Shown here one piece after another: positions 1 through 5,029 of a stretch of DNA of 5,029 bases. Position 1 is the stretch's first letter. Each line of letters starts with the position of its first letter. The notes under the pieces are model-generated. The model was not told the origin of the DNA, did no database searches, and was given only the letters and a program-made list of their open reading frames with translations. Both the position numbers and the translations under genes were made by a program. The stretch covers positions 1 to 5,029 of the forward strand of contig JBOGXF010000180.1 of NCBI GenBank assembly GCA_050694275.1, in the 5' to 3' direction. Source of the DNA: JBOGXF01 sp050694275. GTDB lineage: Bacteria > Actinomycetota > CADDZG01 > WHSQ01.

Positions 1-314
1 CGGTAGTACTTACCGAGACCATCGTAGGTGTGACCGCGCGCGATTCGGACTCCGGTCGAAGGGACGTCCGAGAACTTCGTCGTGTTGTTCGGCTCGATCC
101 AGATGGCGTCGGCGACGTCGAGCCCGACCTTAGCCCCGTCGACGTCGAACGCGCTCGCAACCTCGACATCGGACACGTGATACGGACCGAGATTGACGTG
201 CATCAATCCGGGGACGCGCTCGTCGGCGCGTGCCTTTGCGTAGTACTCGATTCCCTGCACGAGCGATGAGGCGCAGTTTCCTACGCCCACGATCCCAACC
301 CGCACTTTGGACAT
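1..314 (-). CDS. ino1: Inositol-3-phosphate synthase, N-terminal part (cut by window edge)
   Basis: The enzyme converts glucose 6-phosphate to 1D-myo-inositol 3-phosphate using NAD in the cytoplasm. In actinobacteria this feeds phosphatidylinositol lipids, PIM-type glycolipids and mycothiol. 104 codons are visible of a family length of about 360. The protein starts MSKVRVGIVGVGNCASSLVQ, and residues 7-16 form the Rossmann NAD-binding turn IVGVGNCASS. VPGLMHV (34-40), GPYHVSDV (43-50), AFDVD (55-59) and the NNT near 76-78 match my memory of mycobacterial Ino1 closely. The N-terminus is about a dozen residues shorter than the M. tuberculosis protein, which is plausible because the Rossmann strand begins at residue 4. 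The ATG at 314-312 is supported by AAGGGGAG eight bases upstream. The gene follows padR by 18 bases and is probably co-transcribed with it. The C-terminal catalytic region lies outside the window. Confidence 0.96.
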   Translation of the reverse strand, partial: MSKVRVGIVGVGNCASSLVQGIEYYAKARADERVPGLMHVNLGPYHVSDVEVASAFDVDGAKVGLDVADAIWIEPNNTTKFSDVPSTGVRIARGHTYDGLGKYY

Positions 315-322
315 AGCCCTTG

Positions 323-330
323 CTCCCCTT
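323..330 (-). promoter_or_regulatory. Shine-Dalgarno site of ino1
   Basis: Reading the minus strand, AAGGGGAG lies eight bases before the ino1 ATG and almost touches the padR stop codon (335-333). It is strong and well spaced. It fixes the ATG at 314 as the start and suggests translational coupling with padR. Confidence 0.8.
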
Positions 331-332
331 TC

Positions 333-938
333 TCAGGCCTTCGAGGTCTCGGGCCGGGGTTTTTCTGGCCCGCGTTCCTTGGTGATCAGCTCGTCGATCC
401 ACGCGATGTCACTTTCGGTTGCCGCCATCCCGTGGTTCTGGAGCGAGAGGGTGTAGCTGTCGATCCGTTCTTTGTAGTTGGCGAGATTCGCCTTGAACTG
501 GGCGAGCTTTTCCTGCAGATAGGCGCGCCGGCGTTCGAGCAGCGCGATGCGCGCCTCGGGGGCCATGTAACGGAAGAAGGCGAGCTTGAGCGTGAAGTGT
601 TCGCCGTCGACCGCGGCCGCGGTCTCCTCGAGCATGGCGGTGAAGACCCCTTCACCTTTGGCCGTGATGCGATAAACGGTCTTGCGCCGGCCTGCGGTCA
701 GGCCGGGTGCCTTGGCGCCCTTGCCGGCGCGCCGGGACCTGGACGGGGAGGGCTCGGCGAGCTTCTCGACCGCCCCCGCCTTGGCCAGGCGCCTGAGAGT
801 GGGATAGAGCGAACCCCAGGACACCTGCCAGAAGGGGCCGAGCATGGCGCCGAGCTGCTTGCGCAGCTCGTAGCCGTGCATCGCCCGCTCCTTGAGGAGC
901 CCGAGCACGGGGAGCTCTAACATTCCGGGTTGCTTCAC
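333..938 (-). CDS. PadR-family transcriptional regulator (upstream of ino1)
   Basis: This 201-residue DNA-binding repressor-type protein has an N-terminal winged helix and a C-terminal alpha-helical dimerisation domain. The PadR signature is clear: MLELPVLGLLKERAMHGYEL (6-25), then WGSLYPTLRRLAKAGAVE (41-58), and the wing strand KTVYRITAKGEGVF (86-99). Residues 111-185 are mostly helical (LERRRAYLQEKLAQFKANL) and correspond to the Vir_act_alpha_C-type domain. It resembles M. tuberculosis Rv0047c, which also neighbours ino1, but is about 20 residues longer. Part of the difference is a basic, Ser/Pro/Gly-rich insertion at 61-86 in the wing. I chose the GTG at 938-936 because AAGGTGG sits seven bases before it; the ATG at 923 has no good ribosome site. 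It is first in an operon with ino1. Control of ino1 by this protein is inferred from position, and its ligand is unknown. Confidence 0.93.
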   Translation of the reverse strand: MKQPGMLELPVLGLLKERAMHGYELRKQLGAMLGPFWQVSWGSLYPTLRRLAKAGAVEKLAEPSPSRSRRAGKGAKAPGLTAGRRKTVYRITAKGEGVFTAMLEETAAAVDGEHFTLKLAFFRYMAPEARIALLERRRAYLQEKLAQFKANLANYKERIDSYTLSLQNHGMAATESDIAWIDELITKERGPEKPRPETSKA

Positions 939-945
939 TGTGGGG

Positions 946-952
946 CCACCTT
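946..952 (-). promoter_or_regulatory. Shine-Dalgarno site deciding the GTG start of padR
   Basis: The minus strand reads AAGGTGG, then seven bases, then GTG at 938-936. The alternative in-frame ATG at 923-921 corresponds to the conserved MLEL start of many homologues but is preceded by GCAACCCGGA, which has no usable site. The GTG start adds five residues (MKQPG). Confidence 0.7.
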
Positions 953-953
953 C

Positions 954-980
954 GCCGTCTTACGATTTTGCCGTCTTACG
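954..980. repeat. Tandem pair of GCCGTCTTACG, 16-base period
   Basis: GCCGTCTTACG occurs exactly twice, at 954-964 and 970-980, separated by ATTTT. On the minus strand the pair (CGTAAGACGGC) lies between the palindrome at 981-1023 and the padR ribosome site, so it is probably in the 5' leader or early transcribed region of the padR-ino1 operon. It may be a binding site or a small local duplication. Confidence 0.8.
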
Positions 981-1023
981 GGTATCACTACGATATATCG
1001 AAACGATATATCACGACGATACC
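981..1023. promoter_or_regulatory. Two-layer palindromic operator, probable PadR autoregulatory site
   Basis: A symmetric element is centred on base 1002. The inner arms are GATATATCG (992-1000) and CGATATATC (1004-1012), nine base pairs with no mismatch around an AAA spacer. The outer arms GGTATC (981-986) and GATACC (1018-1023) share exactly the same centre, with five-base gaps between the layers. It is one of the few AT-rich stretches in a GC-rich control region and ends 42 bases before the padR GTG, so it probably overlaps the leftward core promoter. PadR proteins commonly bind AT-rich dyads upstream of their own genes, so autoregulation is the simplest reading. The symmetry is seen directly; the identity of the binding protein is inferred. 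Confidence 0.75.
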
Positions 1024-1028
1024 TTCCC

Positions 1029-1105
1029 GCGCAACCGGCCCCCGGCCCAAACGGCCCTCTGCGCAACCGAGGTGCCGGGAACCGGCCCACATGTTGCGCA
1101 GAGGG
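1029..1105. repeat. Nested inverted repeat and GCGCAAC triplet in the divergent control region
   Basis: CCCTCTGCGCAAC (1055-1067) is perfectly inverted as GTTGCGCAGAGGG (1093-1105), giving thirteen-base arms. Inside, GCCGG (1074-1078) and CCGGC (1082-1086) form a second dyad with the same centre, base 1080. A further GCGCAACCG copy at 1029-1037 repeats 1061-1069, so the GCGCAAC core occurs three times at exact 32-base steps, with the last copy inverted. The element could be a multi-site operator for a second regulator or a stable RNA stem. It has no run of T and so is not a typical intrinsic terminator. The function is unknown. Confidence 0.7.
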
Positions 1106-1146
1106 ACATGTGTGTGGAAGTCGGGGCGGGGGCGAGTCGCGGCGAG

Positions 1147-1152
1147 TACCAT
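1147..1152 (+). promoter_or_regulatory. Probable -10 box of the DUF5318 gene (leaderless)
   Basis: TACCAT fits the actinobacterial TANNNT -10 pattern and ends six bases before the ATG at 1159. Transcription would then begin at or next to the start codon. This explains why no Shine-Dalgarno site is visible before that ATG. No convincing -35 box was found. Confidence 0.55.
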
Positions 1153-1158
1153 CGACGG

Positions 1159-1590
1159 ATGCCGGAGTCAGGAAGATCCTTCGACCCGAAGAGGCCGCCG
1201 CGGACGACGACCCCCACCGTCGACTACAGCCTCGCGCGGAGATCGGTCATCAACTCGCTGCGGCGCGGGGGCCTCCATGTGACCGACGTGTGCGACGCTC
1301 ATCCCGAGCTGATCCGGGCCGCCAGCCACATCGGAGAGGAGATCGATCGCCCCTGCCCGGTGTGCTCGCACGAGAGCCTGAGATGGGTCCGTTACGTCTA
1401 CGGAGACGAGCTCAAGCGCAACAACGGGCGAGTGGTCTATCCGGCCGAGTGGCTTTCGGAGCTGGCCTCGTCGCACGACCAGTTCACCTGCTACGTGGTC
1501 GAGGTGTGCCTCGACTGTTCGTGGAATCACCTCATCCGGTCGTACCTGACGGGCCGGCGTTTCCACCCCTCCCACCGAGAGCAGGGTTGA
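1159..1590 (+). CDS. DUF5318-family zinc-ribbon-like protein
   Basis: This 143-residue actinobacterial protein has no known function. After a Pro/Arg/Thr-rich N-terminus (1-20), the conserved core begins at VDYSLARRSVI (21-31) and continues with DVCDAHPELIRAA (43-55). Two CxxC pairs, CPVC (66-69) and CLDC (117-120), look like a zinc-binding ribbon, and the second runs into the conserved SWNHLIRSY (121-129). The layout matches M. tuberculosis Rv0049, which also sits between padR-ino1 and ponA1. The ATG at 1159 was chosen because the core begins soon after it and a -10 box lies six bases upstream. An in-frame ATG at 1108 is possible, but GAGGG is only two bases before it and the added residues look non-coding. 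Its TGA overlaps the TTG of the next gene. It is soluble and probably cytoplasmic. Confidence 0.88.
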   Translation: MPESGRSFDPKRPPRTTTPTVDYSLARRSVINSLRRGGLHVTDVCDAHPELIRAASHIGEEIDRPCPVCSHESLRWVRYVYGDELKRNNGRVVYPAEWLSELASSHDQFTCYVVEVCLDCSWNHLIRSYLTGRRFHPSHREQG

Positions 1591-2258
1591 GCCGGACCGT
1601 ACCCGCGGCGCCTTCGCTCGTCGCCGTCTCGGCCGGGACCCGGGTCGCCGGGGCGATCGTTGCCTTCGGCTACCTGCTCGGCGTGGTCGAGGGACCGGTG
1701 ATCGCCGTGGTCGGAGGTCTCGCGCTCATGACCTTTGGGCGCGTTCTGCTGCACGAGAGATCGGACGGCGTCCGGGTTGGGGCGAGCCTCGCGGTGCTTG
1801 CCGGGGCCCTCGGGGTCGGAGCCCTGCGGTGGGAGACGCTGGACCTTAGCTCGATGAGAGGAGCGCAGTCGGTGCTGGGGGCGAGCGTGCTGGTCGACCC
1901 CGACGTCGCCGCCGGGGGGTCATGGGCTGCGGTCGGGGCGGCCGCGCTCGCCCTCGGGCTGTGGGGCGGGGCCCGGCTCCCGGGACAAGGAGCGGCAGCC
2001 GTGTGGAGGTGGATCGAGTCGGCCGGTGCCGCGCTCGCGGTGACGACCGTGTTCTGGGGGCCGAAGCTCGTGATCGGGTCACCGCGCTTCTGGTCAGATC
2101 TCGGGCTCTGGGTGCTCGGCGTCGGAGTCCTGGTCGGCACGGCCGCGGCGCTCGGGTGGTTCCTGCGACGCGCCGGCGGGTGGGTCCGCTGGGTCACGCT
2201 CGCGCTTTCGGGCGCCGCGGTCATCGGCGCGACCGCGGCCGTCGTCGTCGCCCGGTGA
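1587..2258 (+). CDS. Unrecognised polytopic membrane protein, TTG start
   Basis: I do not recognise a family for this 223-residue protein, which is rich in Ala, Gly, Val and Leu. About six or seven membrane segments can be read, near residues 17-36, 37-52, 65-80, 108-128, 143-162, 171-193 and 200-222. A polar stretch at 81-107 (RWETLDLSSM and following) looks extramembrane. There is no signal peptide or catalytic motif. The start is inferred: TTG at 1587-1589 overlaps the preceding TGA (TTGA), with GAGAG five bases upstream. The next candidate, GTG at 1683, would remove the first membrane segment, and the first in-frame ATG lies deeper still. Its stop overlaps the ATG of the following gene, so it belongs to a coupled set with the DUF5318 protein and the 478-residue membrane protein. 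It may be a partner subunit of the latter. Confidence 0.8.
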   Translation: MSRTVPAAPSLVAVSAGTRVAGAIVAFGYLLGVVEGPVIAVVGGLALMTFGRVLLHERSDGVRVGASLAVLAGALGVGALRWETLDLSSMRGAQSVLGASVLVDPDVAAGGSWAAVGAAALALGLWGGARLPGQGAAAVWRWIESAGAALAVTTVFWGPKLVIGSPRFWSDLGLWVLGVGVLVGTAAALGWFLRRAGGWVRWVTLALSGAAVIGATAAVVVAR

Positions 2259-3694
2259 TGGCCGAGCTCCTGCTTCTTGGGCCTGCGATCTTGGGCGGTG
2301 GCTGCCTCGCCGTCTCGGTCCTCGAACCGAGGTTGCGATCTCGGGTGATCGTGACGCTCGCGGCGGTCGGCATCGTCGGCGGAGCGAGCCTCGCGTGGTT
2401 CGCCCGGTCGGGGGGATGGCGGACAACCGCGCTTCAGGATGCCCCGGCGCTCGCTCCCGCGGGTCTGGCGGTTGCGGGGGCGTGGGCCCTGATCGTGGTC
2501 CTGGACCGGGGACGGGGCCGGTGGGACGCGGCCGCGCTCGTCGGGGTGGCCTCGACCGGCCTCGTCTTGTTCGCCGCCAACCGCTGGGCCGTCCCCGGGC
2601 TGCTGTTCTGGTTGTGCTCGTCCGCGGCCATGGTGGCAATGGCCGCACACATCAGGGGCCGGGCATGGATCTGGACGGCGGCGCTTCTATCGGACGGGGC
2701 GATAGTCGCCGCACTGGCGACGAGCTTCTCGCTCACGGAGACATGGACGATGCCCGCCCCGGTCGCCGGAGCGGCTTCGCTGCACCTGCTCGCCGGCGCA
2801 GCCATCGTGCGAGCCGGAATCGTTCCTCGCGTCGGAGTGTGGCACACGCTGGAGAGCGACGCCGCCCCGGCCCTGCCGTTGCTCGTCGGAGGATCGTTCG
2901 TGATTGTTGCGGGACCTGCGGGGAGAGCGGATCCTTGGATCGCGTTCGGCGTGCTCGCGCTCAGTGCAGTCGTCGGCGCGACGGCGGCGAGGGGCGAGCG
3001 CGGGCAGGTGAGCGCGGCGGGCGCGTGGTTCGTGGCGCTGATGCTCGGAGCCGCTCTGGCCGCCCCGGGGGCGGCGGACTCCGCCGGGATCGCAGCCGTT
3101 CTGGCCGCGGTCTTGATCGCCCTGTGGCCTCATTCCCACGGGCGAGGACGAGCGGTGCGCGGTCTCGTGCTGGCGGCGCTGCCCATGACCGCGGGTTTCG
3201 CTGCGGTTGCGGCCGGGGCCGCGGCGGCATTCGAGCGCGCCGTTCTGCTCGCTCCGAACGGGTCGGCCCCCTGGGCCCTCGTGGCCGGAACTCTGCCGGT
3301 CGTCGTCGGCATCGGGGTCGTGCTCGGCACAAGAGTCGCGACTCAACATGGGCCCGACACGCTCGAGCCGTTCGCGACCATCGCGACGTGGTGCGTCGGA
3401 GCGGTATCCGTCGCGGTCGGAGTCACGGTCTTCGCCGAGGTTCTCGGGTCTTCCCCTGGAGCGACAACCCTGCTCGTGGTTGCTGTGCTCGCCGGCGTGG
3501 CGAGCGCTCTGGTGGTGGCGCGCCGAGCGAGCCCGCCACGCGTTGCAATCGGCACGGACTTTGGGCTCGGCTTGGTCGGGCTCGGGCCGCGCGGTGACGT
3601 CGCGCTCTCCGGGATCGCCGCACTACTCGCGGCCCTCGTCGTCGCGGGGGCCGCGGTCCTCACGGTTCAAGGACTGCGCGTCGGATTCTTGTGA
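2258..3694 (+). CDS. Large membrane protein, possible degenerate NuoN/MrpD-type antiporter-like subunit
   Basis: This 478-residue protein has roughly 14-16 hydrophobic segments over its whole length, comparable to the 14-helix antiporter-like subunits of complex I and Mrp antiporters. Two places recall that family. RAGIVPRVGVW (185-195) aligns with the helix-7 pattern K-x-A-x-x-P-x-H-x-W, with Arg in place of the key Lys, and is followed by APALPLLVGG (203-212) where family members read PTPVSALLHA. LAALPMTAGFAAVAAG (305-320) resembles the helix-12 pattern LxGIPxTxGFxGKF, with the Lys missing. LLFWLCSSAAMVAMA (115-129) sits where a conserved Glu helix would be, and no Glu is present. If related, it has lost the usual proton-path charges. 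The ATG at 2258 overlaps the previous stop (GTGATG; GTG at 2255 is also possible) and lacks a ribosome site, implying coupling. The open reading frame is firm; the family assignment is tentative. Confidence 0.8.
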   Translation: MAELLLLGPAILGGGCLAVSVLEPRLRSRVIVTLAAVGIVGGASLAWFARSGGWRTTALQDAPALAPAGLAVAGAWALIVVLDRGRGRWDAAALVGVASTGLVLFAANRWAVPGLLFWLCSSAAMVAMAAHIRGRAWIWTAALLSDGAIVAALATSFSLTETWTMPAPVAGAASLHLLAGAAIVRAGIVPRVGVWHTLESDAAPALPLLVGGSFVIVAGPAGRADPWIAFGVLALSAVVGATAARGERGQVSAAGAWFVALMLGAALAAPGAADSAGIAAVLAAVLIALWPHSHGRGRAVRGLVLAALPMTAGFAAVAAGAAAAFERAVLLAPNGSAPWALVAGTLPVVVGIGVVLGTRVATQHGPDTLEPFATIATWCVGAVSVAVGVTVFAEVLGSSPGATTLLVVAVLAGVASALVVARRASPPRVAIGTDFGLGLVGLGPRGDVALSGIAALLAALVVAGAAVLTVQGLRVGFL

Positions 3695-3744
3695 TCCGGC
3701 CAGAACGTACCGAGTTGAACGCGCCCCGGACCTACACTTCTGGG
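3695..3744 (+). promoter_or_regulatory. Promoter of the penicillin-binding protein gene (leaderless)
   Basis: The 50-base gap contains TACACT at 3733-3738, a good TANNNT -10 box, ending six bases before the GTG at 3745, so transcription probably starts at the start codon. TTGAAC at 3715-3720 looks like a -35 box but is only 12 bases from the -10, too close for normal use. No hairpin terminator for the upstream gene is visible, so read-through is also possible. Confidence 0.55.
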
Positions 3745-5029
3745 GTGGCTAAGAAGGCAAGGCGTCGGCGACCCCGCTCGCGGTGGCAGCGGTTCTTGCT
3801 CCGCTATGGGTGGATTCTCCCGGCCGGCGCCCTTCTCGTTGGTGCCGGCGTCCTCGTCCTCACGTACGCGTTCGCGTCGATCCCACTCCCCCAGGACATC
3901 AATCCGAGCTCCTCGGCCGAGGTCTTCGACGTTAAGGGCCGGCTGATCGGAACGTTCTCGGGCGAGGTCAGGCGCTTTCTCATCGACACTCAGAAGCTGC
4001 TCAAGGAGAAGCCTTTCATCGGTCAAGCCGTCGTCGCGGCCGAGGACCGGGAGTTCTACGACCACAACGGAGTCTCGGTCCGCGGCATCGTCAGGGCCGC
4101 GTGGGCCAACATCACCGGAGGTGAGATCGCCCAAGGGGGCTCGACGATCACCCAGCAATACGTCAAGAACGCCGTGCTCCAGGATCCCTCGCGCACCGTC
4201 ACCCGCAAGGTCAAGGAGGCGGTGCTCGCGATCAAGCTCGAGCGCCGCTACGACAAGGATCAGATCCTCGGCTTCTACCTCAACACCATTTATCTCGGAC
4301 GCGGCGCTTATGGGATCGAGGCCGCGGCTCGGAGCTACTTCGACAAGCATGCCGACGAGCTCACGCTCGGCGAAGCCGCCTATCTCGCCGGCATCATCCC
4401 GTCCCCCGAGTCGTACCAGCCCGACGAGAACCCGCAGGGCGCGCGCCAGCGGCGCGATCTGGTGCTCGAACGCCTGGAGGCGCGCGGCGACATCACCGAG
4501 GCCGAGTTCGCCGAGGCATCCGAGGGCCGAGTGAAACTCGCCGAAGGAGTGACCCGAACGACCCGGAGGCAGCGCGCCGCGTACTTCATGGAATGGCTGC
4601 GCAAGGAATACCTCTTTCCCGAGTTCGGAAACGATCTCTACACCGGCGGGCTCAAGATCTACACGACGCTCGACCTCGACATGCAGGGGTTCGCAGAGGA
4701 GGCCGTGAGGTCGACCTTCGAGCAGGTTTTGCCCGACGGAGGAGGGCCGCAGGCGGCCCTCGTGTCGACCACCCCGACCGGAGCGGTGCGCGCGCTCGTT
4801 GGGGGCAAGCGCCACTTCGACAACATCCGCAAGGCTCGCCAGTTCAACTTCGCCACCACATTCCCCGGCAGGCAAGCGGGATCTGCGTTCAAGCCCTTCA
4901 CTCTTATGACCGCGATCGAGGAGGACATCTCGCCGCAGTCGCGCTTCTCCGGATCGAGTCCCAGGACGATTACCGACGAGGAGTGCTACACAAATGGGCT
5001 TCCGTGGCAGGTCGATAACTTCGGCGGGT
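3745..5029 (+). CDS. Class A penicillin-binding protein (bifunctional GT51/transpeptidase), 5' part
   Basis: This enzyme polymerises lipid II into glycan strands and cross-links peptides at the outer face of the membrane. 428 codons are visible; the frame runs off the window. A basic cytoplasmic tail (KKARRRRPRSR, 3-13) precedes one membrane anchor (about 22-45). The GT51 domain is complete: EDREFYDHNG with catalytic Glu100 (100-109), GGSTITQQ (131-138), RKVKE (154-158), QILGFYLNTIYLG (173-185) with the second region following, and EAAYLAGIIPSP (210-221). A linker leads to the transpeptidase domain, whose SxxK motif is Ser380-Ala-Phe-Lys383. The SxN and KTG motifs would lie beyond the window. 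The GTG start is supported by a -10 box six bases upstream and a basic start to the protein; no ribosome site is present. Position after a DUF5318 gene and divergent from padR-ino1 mirrors M. tuberculosis ponA1, making it a likely ponA1 equivalent. Confidence 0.96.
   Translation, partial: MAKKARRRRPRSRWQRFLLRYGWILPAGALLVGAGVLVLTYAFASIPLPQDINPSSSAEVFDVKGRLIGTFSGEVRRFLIDTQKLLKEKPFIGQAVVAAEDREFYDHNGVSVRGIVRAAWANITGGEIAQGGSTITQQYVKNAVLQDPSRTVTRKVKEAVLAIKLERRYDKDQILGFYLNTIYLGRGAYGIEAAARSYFDKHADELTLGEAAYLAGIIPSPESYQPDENPQGARQRRDLVLERLEARGDITEAEFAEASEGRVKLAEGVTRTTRRQRAAYFMEWLRKEYLFPEFGNDLYTGGLKIYTTLDLDMQGFAEEAVRSTFEQVLPDGGGPQAALVSTTPTGAVRALVGGKRHFDNIRKARQFNFATTFPGRQAGSAFKPFTLMTAIEEDISPQSRFSGSSPRTITDEECYTNGLPWQVDNFGG

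Noticed and set aside
432..920. 162-codon open frame on the plus strand over padR
   Set aside because: It is a mirror of the well-supported PadR coding sequence and has no recognisable domain.
1055..1105. Intrinsic terminator reading of the 1080 palindrome
   Set aside because: A stem is possible, but there is no U-tract on either side and no upstream gene pointing into it.
1108..1158. In-frame ATG at 1108 as the start of the DUF5318 gene
   Set aside because: The GAGGG before it is only two bases away, the added 17 residues are not typical of the family, and a -10 box sits inside this stretch.
930..1586. Upstream extension of the 223-residue membrane protein frame
   Set aside because: The translation before 1587 is Arg/Pro-rich and overlaps the DUF5318 gene and the intergenic palindromes. 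The TTG overlapping the stop codon is a much better start.
1670..2650. 326-codon open frame on the minus strand
   Set aside because: It is antisense to the two membrane genes. Its translation is Pro/Arg/Ser/Ala-rich low-complexity sequence typical of shadow frames, with no start context.
2395..3597. 400-codon open frame on the plus strand in another phase
   Set aside because: Its translation is Arg/Gly-rich and disordered, while the overlapping frame gives a coherent series of membrane helices.
3715..3738. TTGAAC/TACACT as a standard -35/-10 pair
   Set aside because: The spacer is 12 bases, too short for normal sigma-factor contact. Only the -10 box was kept.
3667..4875. 402-codon open frame on the minus strand
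   Set aside because: It lies antisense to the penicillin-binding protein, whose GT51 and SxxK motifs are unmistakable. It is the usual GC-rich mirror frame and its translation shows no family features.

Overview
This is ordinary chromosomal DNA from a high-GC actinobacterium. The evidence is strong G/C bias at third codon positions, GTG and TTG starts, apparently leaderless genes, and a gene order I recall from Mycobacterium tuberculosis Rv0046c-Rv0050: ino1, padR, a DUF5318 gene and ponA. The lineage within the phylum cannot be fixed. The encoded proteins are clearly diverged from the mycobacterial ones, and the two-gene membrane module between the DUF5318 gene and the penicillin-binding protein is not part of the mycobacterial arrangement as I remember it. 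I see no phage, IS element, CRISPR array, tRNA or rRNA, and no sign of recent transfer.

Layout. Bases 1-314 (minus) hold the N-terminal 104 codons of an actinobacterial-type inositol-3-phosphate synthase, cut by the window edge. Just upstream, 333-938 (minus) is a PadR-family regulator; the two genes are 18 bases apart and form one leftward operon. Bases 939-1158 are a divergent control region packed with symmetric elements: a tandem repeat, a 43-bp two-layer palindrome centred at 1002, and a second two-layer palindrome centred at 1080. Rightward from 1159 comes a tightly overlapped set: a DUF5318 zinc-ribbon protein (1159-1590), a 223-residue membrane protein starting on TTG (1587-2258), and a 478-residue membrane protein (2258-3694). 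The last of these looks like a degenerate relative of the proton-pumping antiporter-type subunits (NuoL/M/N, MrpA/D). A separate promoter then drives a class A penicillin-binding protein (3745 to the window end), which contains a complete GT51 domain and the start of the transpeptidase domain.

How the genes fit together. ino1 makes the inositol phosphate used for phosphatidylinositol lipids and mycothiol, and the PBP builds peptidoglycan, so the locus has an envelope theme. PadR probably represses its own operon, including ino1, through the 1002 palindrome, but this is inference. The most unusual content is the coupled membrane gene pair and the architecture of the divergent control region.
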